Assembly: GCA_023393475.1 (NCBI GenBank)
Contig: JAEWLC010000011.1
Location: 1 to 55,721 of the forward strand
Source of the DNA: Pseudomonadota bacterium
Lineage (GTDB): Bacteria; Pseudomonadota; Alphaproteobacteria; Rhizobiales; Devosiaceae
Reading direction: 5' to 3'
Length of the DNA stretch: 55,721 nt
Shown here: piece by piece, positions 16,316 to 25,273 of the stretch
How the letters are laid out: each line of letters opens with the position of its first letter
How positions within the stretch are numbered: position 1 is the first letter of the stretch
Translations under genes and position numbers: made by a program
Notes under the pieces: generated by a model
What the model was told of the DNA's origin: nothing
Database searches by the model: none
Seen by the model: only the letters and a program-made list of their open reading frames with translations

Positions 16316-18103
16316 ATGGCCGCAAAGCCGACCGCGAGCGACCCCGCGCCCACCCTGAGCCGGGCGGAGCGGAACGCTGGCACCATGACGGCCAGCGAGC
16401 GGCTGCAGCGCTTCGCGGCGACACTGTCGGGCGAACAAGGCCGCACCCGCGAAGAGCGCGACTGGCTGCGCACCATGATCGACCAGGTGCCGGACTACCT
16501 CTACATCAAGGACAGTGAAGCGCGCTTCGTCATTGCCAACAAGGCGCTGGCGACCGACCTCGGCCAGGGAAACCCCAGCGCACTGATCGGCAAGACCGAC
16601 CTCGACATGCACCCGCCGGAGCTGGCGCGGCGCTACTACGACGACGATCTCGCCGTGCTGCGCGAGGGTAAACAGCTGATCGACCACGAAGAGTATGTCG
16701 TCCGCCCCGACGGGACGCAGCTCTGGCTGTCGACGACCAAACTGCCGCTGCGCTCCCCTGATGGCACGATCATCGGGCTGGTCTGCATGGCGCGCGACGT
16801 CACTGAGCGCCGGCAGACCGAGGCGCGTATCCACTTCCTCGCCTACCACGATGCACTGACCGGACTGCCCAACCGGGCGCAGTTCGAGCACGACCTCGCT
16901 GCTCTGGCGGAGCGCGCGGCCGGCGGGACCCCGGCGGCCCTGGTGCTGCTCGATCTCGACCGGTTCAAGCATATCAACGATACATTGGGGCACGTGGCCG
17001 GGGACGACCTGTTGCGCCAGCTCGCCAACCGGCTGTTCCAGCAGATCGGCCCAACCGGCACCATGGCCCGGCTCGGCGGCGACGAGTTCGCCATCCTGCT
17101 CGAAGGTCCGGCAGCGGGCGCGGCAGAGTCCATATGCGCCGCGATCCAGATACAGTTCCGACGGCCCTTCAACCTGATCGGCGATCCGGCCTTCATCTCC
17201 TCGAGCTTCGGCATCGCGCGCTGGCAGCCGGGATCGAATGCCAACGTCATGCTGCGCCAGGCGGACATCGCGCTTTACGAGGCCAAGGCCCGCGGGCGCG
17301 GGCGCTGGGTGGTGTTTGCCGAACCAATGGCGCAAAGCGTCGAGGACAAGCGGCGGATCGAGCAGGACCTGCGGCGGGCCCTGGCCGGCACCACGGAACT
17401 CAGGCTCGACTACCAGCCGATCTTTGCCGGCGACGGCGTGCGCATGGTGGGAGCCGAGGCCCTTGTCCGTTGGGATCACCCGACGCGCGGGCTGCTTTCG
17501 CCCGAGGTCTTCGTCGGCCTGGCGGAGGAGCGCGGGCTCATCGAGCAACTCGGCGAGTGGGTGTTCGGCGAGGCCTGCTCGATGCTGGCGCAGAGCGCGC
17601 TGCCTTGGGTCGCCATCAACGTGTCCCCGGTCGAGCTGCGGAGCCGCCGCTTCGTCGATCGGATCATCGATGGCCTTGCCGCGAGGAGCATCGACCCGCG
17701 CCGGCTGCAACTCGAGATCACCGAGGGCGTACTGCTGGACAATTCGGAAGCGACCGAGAGCGGGCTCAGCCGGCTGCGCTCCGCGGGCATTCGCCTCGCG
17801 CTCGACGATTTCGGCACCGGCTATTCGTCGCTCAACTACCTGCGGCGCTACAATGTCGACAAGCTGAAGATCGATCGCTCCTTCGTCGCCCAGATCGGCC
17901 AATCCGCCGATGCCGAGGTGATCGTGCGCACCGTCATCGATCTCGCCCGCTCGCTCAACATGCGGGTGACAGCGGAGGGCGTCTCGACCCAGGTGCAGCG
18001 CGACTACCTGATCGCCCACGGATGTCACGAACTGCAGGGCTTCCTGCTCTCGGAACCGCTGCCGCTGCAGGCGCTGCTCGAACTGCCCGGCGTCGCAGCC
18101 TAG
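16316..18103 (+). CDS. PAS-GGDEF-EAL cyclic-di-GMP signalling protein
   Basis: 595 residues, soluble. PAS domain about 45-165 (LRTMIDQVPDYLYIKDSEAR, MARDVTERRQTEARI), GGDEF about 175-330 (YHDALTGLPN, RLGGDEFAILL) and EAL about 345-590 (AEALVRWDHP, LEITEGVLLD, DDFGTGYSSLNYLR). Both catalytic motifs appear intact and no RxxD product-inhibition site precedes GGDEF. The ATG at 16316 is chosen because GAGG at 16307-16310 is correctly spaced; a GTG at 16310 would overlap it. It has the same architecture as the protein at 8875-10647. Position beside fliK suggests, but does not prove, a motility link. Confidence 0.92.
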   Translation: MAAKPTASDPAPTLSRAERNAGTMTASERLQRFAATLSGEQGRTREERDWLRTMIDQVPDYLYIKDSEARFVIANKALATDLGQGNPSALIGKTDLDMHPPELARRYYDDDLAVLREGKQLIDHEEYVVRPDGTQLWLSTTKLPLRSPDGTIIGLVCMARDVTERRQTEARIHFLAYHDALTGLPNRAQFEHDLAALAERAAGGTPAALVLLDLDRFKHINDTLGHVAGDDLLRQLANRLFQQIGPTGTMARLGGDEFAILLEGPAAGAAESICAAIQIQFRRPFNLIGDPAFISSSFGIARWQPGSNANVMLRQADIALYEAKARGRGRWVVFAEPMAQSVEDKRRIEQDLRRALAGTTELRLDYQPIFAGDGVRMVGAEALVRWDHPTRGLLSPEVFVGLAEERGLIEQLGEWVFGEACSMLAQSALPWVAINVSPVELRSRRFVDRIIDGLAARSIDPRRLQLEITEGVLLDNSEATESGLSRLRSAGIRLALDDFGTGYSSLNYLRRYNVDKLKIDRSFVAQIGQSADAEVIVRTVIDLARSLNMRVTAEGVSTQVQRDYLIAHGCHELQGFLLSEPLPLQALLELPGVAA

Positions 18104-18156
18104 GCCGGCCTTGACATGCCACACCCCCGCTGGTTGGTGACGGCCTTTCCGGGGGC

Positions 18157-19005
18157 ATGGGTCTGACGAGCATGAACTACTGGCTGCGATCGCTGCGCGC
18201 GCGCCTGTCCGAACCGCGCCGGATCGAGCGCCTCGACAACGAGGAGACGCTGCGGCGGGTCATCGAGGATGGCTCGGCGCTCAGCCGGTTCGGCGACGGC
18301 GAACTGAAGCTGGCGCTTTACGGCAGGGGTCTGCGGTTCCAGCGGCACAGCCCAGCACTGGAAGCCGCCCTCGGCGAAGCCCTGCTGGTGCCGAAGGCGG
18401 GCGTGCTGGCCTGCTTCAACAACATGTTCGCCGACCGGGCCGAGCAGGAATGGGTGGCCCGCTACGAGCGCTACCCCAAGGTCCCCGACGCATTCCGCAG
18501 CATCCACGAGCACAACGACACCCTCGTGCTCAGGCGCCGGCGGCAGCAACGCGAGTATCGAAGGCACTGGCGCATCATCGCGCACGAAACCGGCCTCGAC
18601 ACCTACGGGTCGGCCGGGGTGTTCTTCCTCGGCCTCCATGTCGAGGAATATGCGCGGGGCGAGATGGAGACGGTGCTGGATCGCTACCGTACCCTGTTCA
18701 GGGGACGGCGCATCCTGTTCGTATGCCCGGACCGGCCGATGGGCGGGCTGTCCTTTCCCGAGCAGTTGAGCACCATGCAACGGCTCGGGCTCAAGGACGC
18801 TCAGTTCATCAAGGTGCCCGAGACCGACGCATTCGAGCACTCGGCCGAGATTCGCCAGGCTATTCTTGGCGCCACCGGCTTCGACGACCTGTTCCTGCAG
18901 GCGGGACCGGCGGCGACGGTCTGGGCCTACGAGTTCGCGGGCCGCATTGATGGCCGCGTGCTGGATGTCGGCAGCCTGAGCACGCAGCTGCGGCACCTGG
19001 GGTAA
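18157..19005 (+). CDS. GT-D fold (DUF1792-like) putative glycosyltransferase
   Basis: 282 residues with features of the GT-D domain: SRFGDGELKLALYGRGLRFQ (the FGDGE box), LEAALGEALLVPKAGVLACF, then a conserved Rossmann-like half ending GRVLDVGSLSTQLRHLG. GT-D enzymes transfer sugars to glycoproteins or surface glycans and carry a catalytic DxE-like pair, here within GDGE. An in-frame ATG at 18172 is an alternative start. No membrane segment is seen. No other glycan genes are adjacent; the nearest are 30 kb away. It converges with the chemotaxis operon, leaving only 29 bases between stops. Function is a family-level inference. Confidence 0.62.
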   Translation: MGLTSMNYWLRSLRARLSEPRRIERLDNEETLRRVIEDGSALSRFGDGELKLALYGRGLRFQRHSPALEAALGEALLVPKAGVLACFNNMFADRAEQEWVARYERYPKVPDAFRSIHEHNDTLVLRRRRQQREYRRHWRIIAHETGLDTYGSAGVFFLGLHVEEYARGEMETVLDRYRTLFRGRRILFVCPDRPMGGLSFPEQLSTMQRLGLKDAQFIKVPETDAFEHSAEIRQAILGATGFDDLFLQAGPAATVWAYEFAGRIDGRVLDVGSLSTQLRHLG

Positions 19006-19034
19006 CAGCGCTTCCCCAGGTTAGATCGCGGTCC

Positions 19035-20798
19035 CTAGAACAGCAGGTCGTCGAGATCGGCTGCAGCCTCCTCCACCGGCTCGGGTTCAGCCTGGGGGGC
19101 AACGCCGAGGAAGCTGTCGTGGAGTCGGCGCTCGGCGTCCATGGTGTAGCGGCGACGGAGGGTCGCGAAGAAGTCCTGGTGGACGGCGAGCTCGCCTCGT
19201 CCGACTTCGCCGCCAGCCTCCCCTGCCGCCCGGGGCAGGATAAGGGCGAACTCGATGTCGCTCAGGGCTTCTGAGATGGCCGCATGGCTGGCAAGGGCGG
19301 AGACGGCGTCCTCGAGCAGCCGCGCGACTTTCGGGCCGTCGTCATAGAGTTCGACGAGGGCGTGCTTCATGCGGAAACCGACGGCTTCGAGCAGTTCGAG
19401 AGCAGCAGTCGCCTGGCGCTCGAGATCGCCGACGCGCGTGGCGCCGGACCCCGCAGATTGTGTGAAGGCAGTCGAGTAGCCGGCGGCCTCATTGAGGCAT
19501 TCGACGGCAGCCTGGGCCGAGACGACCGTTTCGCCGGTAAGGGTACGAAGCTGCTGGGCGATGACATCGAGGGCGCGGCCGCGGGGACCGAGCTGGGCGC
19601 ACTTGACCGCCGCATTGAGCGAGACGAGCCGCATCTTGTACTCGATCTCCTGCACCGCCTCGACATGATCGAGCAGCACCCGGACGGTATCCGATACAGC
19701 AGCGGCGACCTGGTCGAGCTTGCCGCGCTCGCTTTCGCAATCGCGCAGCACGGTGACGGCGCGACGGACGGCGCCGTGGAGTTCGGACAGCGCGGACCGG
19801 TTCTCGGCCGAACCATAGACCGTGCCGGCGTGGTCGAGCACCGCCTGCACGTCATGGGTCAGTTGGCTCAGGGCATCCGCGCCGGACGACATTTCCGCAA
19901 TAAGTGTTTCGCGCGCCAACTCTAGCTGCAAGCGCTGGAGTTCCATGATGGCTACCGGGGCGACCTGCCCCCCTTCCCCATTCCCCGGATGCTCAAGGGC
20001 GGCTGCATCGACCAGCGCCGCTTCGACGTGCTCGACGCGCTGGCGGGTGGAGTCGCCGACCTGCAGGGCCATCACGGCGGCCGCGACCTTGTCCGCGATG
20101 GCGCGGGACATCTGGCCGGTGGTGACGCTGGAACGGGCGGATTCGAGCCGCTGCTCGGTCACTTCGGCGAGGTCGGATTCGAGTTCGCTGGCCAGCGTCG
20201 AGAGCGTGCTGCGATGCGCCGCTTCGAAGTTGCCGCGCGCAATGGCGGCGTCGGCGACGACGCCGGTCAACGCCTCGTAGGTGCGGTGGAACTTGCTGAT
20301 GGTGGTCGCGGCGCTGTCGGAGAGCTGGGCGATATCGGTGGTGAAGACACCAAAATCCTCGGTCTCGGAGACGACGCTCGCCGCGACGACGCGCGCGTTG
20401 ATGGCGACGATGCCCATCATCTTGACGGTGCGGCGGAGTTCCGAAATCGGGTGGGCGGCCTTGCGCAGCGCTTCGACGAGGCGGTGGAGATCATCCTGCT
20501 CGGCACCGAGCGCGATGGATATTTCCCCGGCGCGGCGGCCCACGAGCGCGAGGCCATCGGTGGCGCTGGTGAGTTCGTCACCGCCCAGTTCGACGGGCAG
20601 TGCCTCGAAGGTGCCGGTGATGCGGCTGAGGATGCCGGCACATTCGGAGAGACGGTCGCCGACGGCGACGAACGCGCCATCAATGGCCTCGCGCGGGGTG
20701 GCGAGGTCGGCGGCTATGGCGCGAAGGTCGACGACCACCACGCCGTCAACCGGCCCAGGCCCGGCGTCCGGGATTGCTGCAGTTTCGGCGTTCATCAT
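19035..20798 (-). CDS. Soluble coiled-coil protein with two degenerate chemoreceptor-type hairpins
   Basis: 587 residues, last gene of the che operon, its start overlapping the cheB stop by four bases. Almost all helical, no TM segment, no HAMP. Two segments resemble the receptor signalling tip: about 123-170 (MMGIVAINARVVAAS then DFGVFTTDIAQLSDSAATTI) and about 383-432 (YKMRLVSLNAAVKCAQ then GRALDVIAQQLRTLTGETV). Compare LLALNAAVEAAR with FAVVASEVRKLAERS in the two receptors of this operon. I infer a cytoplasmic adaptor or pseudo-receptor that may bind CheA/CheW. I do not recognise a named family. Confidence 0.8.
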   Translation of the reverse strand: MMNAETAAIPDAGPGPVDGVVVVDLRAIAADLATPREAIDGAFVAVGDRLSECAGILSRITGTFEALPVELGGDELTSATDGLALVGRRAGEISIALGAEQDDLHRLVEALRKAAHPISELRRTVKMMGIVAINARVVAASVVSETEDFGVFTTDIAQLSDSAATTISKFHRTYEALTGVVADAAIARGNFEAAHRSTLSTLASELESDLAEVTEQRLESARSSVTTGQMSRAIADKVAAAVMALQVGDSTRQRVEHVEAALVDAAALEHPGNGEGGQVAPVAIMELQRLQLELARETLIAEMSSGADALSQLTHDVQAVLDHAGTVYGSAENRSALSELHGAVRRAVTVLRDCESERGKLDQVAAAVSDTVRVLLDHVEAVQEIEYKMRLVSLNAAVKCAQLGPRGRALDVIAQQLRTLTGETVVSAQAAVECLNEAAGYSTAFTQSAGSGATRVGDLERQATAALELLEAVGFRMKHALVELYDDGPKVARLLEDAVSALASHAAISEALSDIEFALILPRAAGEAGGEVGRGELAVHQDFFATLRRRYTMDAERRLHDSFLGVAPQAEPEPVEEAAADLDDLLF

Positions 20799-21922
20799 GC
20801 GGAGTCCCTCAACGGCGCACGGCTGGCATAGGCGGTGATTTCGTGGGCGACGCGCTTCAGGGGCACGATCTTCTGGGCCGCTCCGAGCGCGATAGCCTCC
20901 TTGGGCATGCCGAAGACGACGGAACTGTCCTCGTCCTGCGCGATGGTCACGGCGCCCGCCTGCCGCATTTCGAGCAGGCCCCTGGCGCCATCATCACCCA
21001 TGCCGGTGAGGAGCACGCCGAGCGCGTTCTTGCCGGCGGCATAGGCGGCGGAGCGGAACAGCACGTCCACCGACGGGCGGTGGCGCGAGACATGCGGCCC
21101 GTCGACTACGTGCACCGTGTAGCGCGAACCGGTTCGCTGCAGCGTCATGTGGCGGCCGCCGGGGGCAATGAGCACCTGGCCAGGGGCGAGCACGTCGCCG
21201 TCCTCGGCTTCCTTGACCCGCACCTGGCAAAGGCTGTCGAGCCGGCGCGCGAAGGCAGCGGTGAAGCGTTCTGGCATGTGCTGGACAATGAGAATGGCCG
21301 GCGAGGCGGCCGGCAGTTCGACGAGGACGTCGCGCAGCGCTTCAGTACCACCGGTCGAAGCGCCGATGCAGATCACCGGCTCGGTCACCGGCATGGTGAC
21401 GAGGGCCGAGGCGGCGCGGGCCGCCGAGCGCGGCGGGATCACCGCATCGGCGGTGAGCTTGGCTTCGACGTGAACCTCGGGGGCCGGTGCGCGCGCGACG
21501 CGCCCCTTCAGCCGCGCCTCGGCGGCGTTACGGGCGGCGGCGCAGATGCGGGCCCGCGAATCGTGCAGGGCCTGGGCCGTATCGACGCGCGGCTTGGGCA
21601 CGACGTCGACGGCACCGGCTTCGAGCGCCTTGATCAGCGTGTCGCTACCTTCCGAGGCGTGCGACGAGCAGATGACCACCGGGATCGGCCGCTGCAGCAT
21701 CATCTTCTTGAGGAAGGTAATCCCGTCCATGCGCGGCAGTTCGATATCGAGGAAGATGACGTCGGGCACTTCCTGGCGAATGCGTTCGACCGCGATATAG
21801 GGATCGGCCGCCGTGGCCATCACTTCGAGCGCCGGGTCGGATGAGATGATGTCGCTGAGCGTGGTGCGCACAGCGGCGGAGTCATCGACGATGAGCACGC
21901 GGATCTTGTGGCGGTCTGGCAT
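20795..21922 (-). CDS. cheB: Chemotaxis protein-glutamate methylesterase CheB
   Basis: 375 residues. Receiver domain about 5-125 with phospho-acceptor Asp59 in VIFLDIELPRMDG and the acidic pair Asp13/Asp14. The CheB methylesterase domain is about 185-370, with the catalytic Ser in GASTGGTEAL, the His in IVQHMPERF and the Asp in GMGDDGARGL. It removes methyl groups (and deamidates Gln) on receptors and is activated by CheA phosphorylation. The gene starts 9 bases after cheR and overlaps the next gene. All catalytic residues are present. Confidence 0.96.
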   Translation of the reverse strand: MPDRHKIRVLIVDDSAAVRTTLSDIISSDPALEVMATAADPYIAVERIRQEVPDVIFLDIELPRMDGITFLKKMMLQRPIPVVICSSHASEGSDTLIKALEAGAVDVVPKPRVDTAQALHDSRARICAAARNAAEARLKGRVARAPAPEVHVEAKLTADAVIPPRSAARAASALVTMPVTEPVICIGASTGGTEALRDVLVELPAASPAILIVQHMPERFTAAFARRLDSLCQVRVKEAEDGDVLAPGQVLIAPGGRHMTLQRTGSRYTVHVVDGPHVSRHRPSVDVLFRSAAYAAGKNALGVLLTGMGDDGARGLLEMRQAGAVTIAQDEDSSVVFGMPKEAIALGAAQKIVPLKRVAHEITAYASRAPLRDSA

Positions 21923-21931
21923 CGGCTACCT

Positions 21932-22810
21932 TCAGAGCTTCTGGAATACGGCGGGTGCGACCTGCCGCACGGCATGGGTGGTGCCGATCATCGATTCGGA
22001 GTGACCGAGGACGAGGTAGCCGCCCGGCCGGATATGGGTGAGTAGCCGCGCCACAACGGCTTCTTGGTCGACTTTCTCGAAATAGATCAGCACGTTGCGC
22101 AGGAAGACGATGTCCACGTCCCGATCGAATGGGTAGGTCTGGTCCATCAGGTTGAGGTGAGCAAAGCGCACGTGGCGCCTCAGCTCCGGTGTCATGCGAA
22201 CCTCGCGGCGGGCCCCCGGCCGGCGCGAATGCATGACGTAGCGCTCCTGCATCTCGGGCGGCACCGGCGCGATCATTTCTGCCGGATAGACGGCCCGACG
22301 CCCCTGGGCGAGCACCTGCGTGGAGATGTCGGTGCCGAGGATGGCGAAACGGAAATCGTGGCGCTGGGCCATCATGTCGTCCAGCACCATGGCGAGCGTA
22401 TAGGCCTCGGCGCCGGTGGAACTGGCCGCGCTCCACACCTTCAGCAGCGGGCTGCGCTCACCCCGCGCCTTGAGCAGCAGCGGCACCATGGTCGAGACCA
22501 TGAAGTCGAAATGCTCGGACTCGCGGAAGAAGTCCGTCTTGTTGGTGGTCACCGCATCGATCAGGTGGGTCAGTTCACGCTCGAGGCCGTTTTGCTTGAA
22601 CAGGAGCGTGGAGTAGCTGGCAAAATCGGTAAGCCCGAGAGCACGGAGGCGCTTGCGCAGGCGGCCCTCGACCATCAGGCGTTTGCCGGGCGGCAGCTTG
22701 ATGCCCGCCTCGCCCTCGATGAGCTTGGCGATGCGCCCGAAGTCGAGGGCGCTGAGATGGTCCTCGCCGTCGTCTTCGATGGCGCGGGATCTGAGGGCGA
22801 GGCTAGACAA
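21932..22810 (-). CDS. cheR: Chemotaxis protein methyltransferase CheR
   Basis: 292 residues from a TTG at 22810. A perfect AGGAGG lies at 22817-22822, six bases before it. A longer reading from a GTG at 22861 would bury this ribosome site inside the gene. N-terminal helical domain about 20-85 (IAKLIEGEAGIKLPPGKR), SAM-binding domain about 90-280 with KVWSAASSTGAEAYTLAM, ILGTDIS, FDRDVDIVFLRNVLIYF and LVLGHSES. It methylates receptor glutamates with SAM. The 82-base gap to the upstream cheW holds an 8-bp inverted repeat (22842-22849 / 22869-22876). Confidence 0.94.
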   Translation of the reverse strand: MSSLALRSRAIEDDGEDHLSALDFGRIAKLIEGEAGIKLPPGKRLMVEGRLRKRLRALGLTDFASYSTLLFKQNGLERELTHLIDAVTTNKTDFFRESEHFDFMVSTMVPLLLKARGERSPLLKVWSAASSTGAEAYTLAMVLDDMMAQRHDFRFAILGTDISTQVLAQGRRAVYPAEMIAPVPPEMQERYVMHSRRPGARREVRMTPELRRHVRFAHLNLMDQTYPFDRDVDIVFLRNVLIYFEKVDQEAVVARLLTHIRPGGYLVLGHSESMIGTTHAVRQVAPAVFQKL

Positions 22811-22816
22811 TACGAT

Positions 22817-22822
22817 CCTCCT
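22817..22822 (-). promoter_or_regulatory. Consensus ribosome binding site that fixes the cheR start
   Basis: AGGAGG on the minus strand, six bases upstream of TTG 22810. It lies inside the longer in-frame reading from 22861, and so argues for the TTG. Confidence 0.8.
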
Positions 22823-22892
22823 GGATCCGGAGCGCGGGGCGCCGCCAACTTCCACTGTCACAGGCGAGGTTGGCGGGAAGCTACGATTTCTA

Positions 22893-23345
22893 TCAAGCAG
22901 CCTCGGCGAAATCGCCGAGCAGACGATCGAGGTCGAGGACGGTCACGAACTGGCCGTTGCGGCGGCCGATGCCGGCGACGGTCTGGGCCCGCCATTTGCC
23001 GGCGACAGCCGGGGGCGGGTCGAGTTCGTCCGCATCGAGCACGGTAACTTCGAACACGCGGTCGGTTCGCAGGCCCAGAGTCGTCGGCGCTGCGGCGCCG
23101 TTGACGTGGAGCACGACGATGCGCGTGTTCTCGGTATCCTCGGCTTCGGGCAGGCCGAGTGTGAGACGCAGGTCGAGCACCGGGATGCCCTCGCCGCGCA
23201 CGTCGGTCATCCCGAGCAGGTTGGGCGGAGCCTGCGGCAGGCGGGCTACCGGCCGCATCTCCAGGATTTCCTGCACCTTCTCGACGGGGGCGGCGAAGAG
23301 TTCGCCGTCCACGCCGAGCGTCACGTATTGGGATTTTTCAGCCAA
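22893..23345 (-). CDS. cheW: Chemotaxis coupling protein CheW (second copy)
   Basis: 150 residues from a TTG at 23345. AAGGAGAG at 23352-23359 sits six bases upstream and touches the receptor stop. Starting at the ATG at 23411 would instead overlap the receptor gene by 53 bases. CheW SH3-like beta-barrel features: YVTLGVDGELFAAPVEKVQE, LLGMTDVRGEGIPVLDLR, GLRTDRVFEVTVLDA, FVTVLDLDRLLGD. It links receptors to CheA. The other cheW in the operon is only moderately similar. The pairing of each CheW with a given receptor is unknown. Confidence 0.93.
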   Translation of the reverse strand: MAEKSQYVTLGVDGELFAAPVEKVQEILEMRPVARLPQAPPNLLGMTDVRGEGIPVLDLRLTLGLPEAEDTENTRIVVLHVNGAAAPTTLGLRTDRVFEVTVLDADELDPPPAVAGKWRAQTVAGIGRRNGQFVTVLDLDRLLGDFAEAA

Positions 23346-23351
23346 GTCCGG

Positions 23352-23359
23352 CTCTCCTT
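23352..23359 (-). promoter_or_regulatory. Ribosome binding site that fixes the start of the second cheW
   Basis: AAGGAGAG on the minus strand, six bases before TTG 23345, overlapping the last base of the receptor gene. Confidence 0.75.
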
Positions 23360-25182
23360 CAGGCGGCACCCCGGCGGGTGAACTCGGCATCGAGCTCATC
23401 GCCGGCGTCATCTATGTCCAGGTCGAAGCCACCGCTCTTGACCGCACGGCTGGCGGTCGGGCGCGGGGCCATGTGCGGGGCCTTGGCAAAGACCTCCGTG
23501 CGCAGGTTCGGCTTCGCGGCGGCCTTGCGCGCTGCTGGCGCCGAGACCACAGCCGAGGCTTCCGCGACTGCGACAGCCTCGATGCGGAAGTAGCTGATGG
23601 CGATCTGCAGCTGTTCGGCCTGGCTCGCGAGTTCCTCGGAGGTCGCCGACATTTCCTCGGCAGCCGAGGTGTTCTGCTGGGTGACCTTGTCGAGTTGCTG
23701 GATCGCGGTGTTGATCTGCGCCGCGCCTGCGTTCTGCTCGCGGGCACCGGCGGTGATCTCTTCCACCAGCTCGGCCGTCCGCTTGATGTCGGGCACGAGG
23801 CGGGTCAGCATCTCGCCGGCCGACTGGGCGGTCTTCACCGTGGTGTCGGAGAGGGTCGAGATCTCGGCGGCGGCAGCCTGGCTGCGTTCGGCGAGTTTTC
23901 TCACCTCGGAGGCGACAACCGCAAAACCGCGGCCATGCTCGCCGGCGCGGGCGGCTTCCACCGCCGCGTTGAGAGCGAGGAGGTCGGTCTGGCGGGCGAT
24001 CTCCTGCACCACCATGATTTTCTGCGCGATGGTCTGCATGGCGGTGACGGCGTCGTTCACGGCCTCGCCCGAAGCGATGGCATCGGACGCCGACTGGCGG
24101 GCGATCTTTTCGGTCTGGGCGGCATTGTCGGCCGACTGCTTGATGGTCGCGGCCATCTCTTCCATCGAGGCGGATGCCTCTTCGGTCGAAGACGCCTGTT
24201 CGGTGGCACCCTGGCTCAGCTGCTCGGCGGTGGCCGAGAGTTCCTGCGAACCGGCCGAGACGTTGTTGGCCGAGCTGATCGCCTCGGCGATCACTTCGCG
24301 CAGCTTTTCTACCATGCGACCGAGGGCGAGCCCGAGCGTATCCTTGTCGGACAGCGCCTTGGGCTCGACGGTGAGGTCGCCATCGGCGATGCGATCGGCG
24401 AGCGCCGCGGTGTTACGGAGGTTGGCGGTCATTTCGTTGACCTTGACCACGAGATCCTTGATCTCGTCATTGGTCGTCACGACGATGTCCTGATGGAGGT
24501 CGCCGATGGCCACGGCGTTCACCACCTGGGTGACGCGGGCGAGACCCTTCGAAATGCCGAGGATGATCCAGGTGGCGGCAGCGGCCGCGACCAGCACCGA
24601 GCCGATCAGGAGCCCGATCACCAGCGTTGTCGAGTTGGCCGACAGCTCATGCGCGTGCGTGGTTGCGGTTTCGAGTTCCGCGTTGTTGTACTCGATCATG
24701 CTCTCGAGGGCATGGATGACTTCCTGGCGGATGCCGGCAGCCTTGCCATGGAGGTGGGTATAGGCCTCGGCATCGAGATTGGCGGCGGCGAGGCGGCGCA
24801 GTTCGGCGCTCTCGGCGACATACTCGTCGAATTCCTTGAGGAACGTCGCCACCTGCGCCTTGCCCTGCTCATCCGAGAGCTCGGAGAGCAGCGTGGCGTC
24901 GGCGTGCATTTCTTCGGAGAGGCTCTCGAGCTGACGGACGAGGCCGCTGATGGTGGGGCTGTCGGAAGCCAGCACCATGTCGGACTCGATGTTCGAGAAC
25001 TCGAGCATGTTGCGCTCGACCTCGGATGCCATCTCGATGAGCTTGACGTTCTGCTTCATGGCAACCGTGAACGCAGCGTCCATGCTGTTCAGGCTCTGCA
25101 GGGCAACGAACATGCTCACGGCGCTAAGGGCAATGATGCCGACAAATGTCGCGGCGAGCTTAAGCTTGATTGTAAGTCTCAA
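23359..25182 (-). CDS. Methyl-accepting chemotaxis protein
   Basis: 607 residues from TTG 25182 (MRLTIKLKLAATF), the same opening as its neighbour receptor, with GGGGGA just upstream; a TTG at 25194 is possible. TM1 about 8-28, a helical periplasmic sensor about 30-185, TM2 about 187-208 (LVIGLLIGSVLVAAAAATW), HAMP, then a cytoplasmic signalling hairpin with TDLLALNAAVEAARAGEHGR and FAVVASEVRKLAERS. The C-terminal tail has KAPHM and FDLDIDDAGDELDAEF before RRGAA, not the NWETF pentapeptide. The ligand is unknown. The signalling half is nearly identical to the adjacent receptor. Confidence 0.95.
   Translation of the reverse strand: MRLTIKLKLAATFVGIIALSAVSMFVALQSLNSMDAAFTVAMKQNVKLIEMASEVERNMLEFSNIESDMVLASDSPTISGLVRQLESLSEEMHADATLLSELSDEQGKAQVATFLKEFDEYVAESAELRRLAAANLDAEAYTHLHGKAAGIRQEVIHALESMIEYNNAELETATTHAHELSANSTTLVIGLLIGSVLVAAAAATWIILGISKGLARVTQVVNAVAIGDLHQDIVVTTNDEIKDLVVKVNEMTANLRNTAALADRIADGDLTVEPKALSDKDTLGLALGRMVEKLREVIAEAISSANNVSAGSQELSATAEQLSQGATEQASSTEEASASMEEMAATIKQSADNAAQTEKIARQSASDAIASGEAVNDAVTAMQTIAQKIMVVQEIARQTDLLALNAAVEAARAGEHGRGFAVVASEVRKLAERSQAAAAEISTLSDTTVKTAQSAGEMLTRLVPDIKRTAELVEEITAGAREQNAGAAQINTAIQQLDKVTQQNTSAAEEMSATSEELASQAEQLQIAISYFRIEAVAVAEASAVVSAPAARKAAAKPNLRTEVFAKAPHMAPRPTASRAVKSGGFDLDIDDAGDELDAEFTRRGAA
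23593..24255 (-). repeat. Duplicated receptor signalling segment (copy 1; copy 2 at 25496-26158)
   Basis: DNA-level similarity between the two adjacent receptor genes covers the signalling hairpin. Most bases match at an offset of about 1903. The sensor halves are unrelated in sequence and length. This points to tandem duplication with sensor replacement or continued homogenisation of the signalling part. Confidence 0.8.
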
Positions 25183-25202
25183 AGTATCCCCCAAACGATG
25201 CT

Positions 25203-25257
25203 GCCGGTCCCAACCGGCGTGATGGGTAGTCCGGATCGCGGCTCATCCGCGATCCGG
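25203..25257. repeat. Two tandem hairpins between the two receptor genes
   Basis: First hairpin 25203-25218: GCCGGT-CCCA-ACCGGC. Second 25231-25257: perfect 11-bp arms CCGGATCGCGG / CCGCGATCCGG with loop CTCAT. Both lie in the 91-base gap between receptor genes. Neither is followed by a T run, so they look like intercistronic processing or mRNA-stability structures rather than terminators. Confidence 0.75.
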
Positions 25258-25273
25258 TTGGTCAAGTCGTTGG

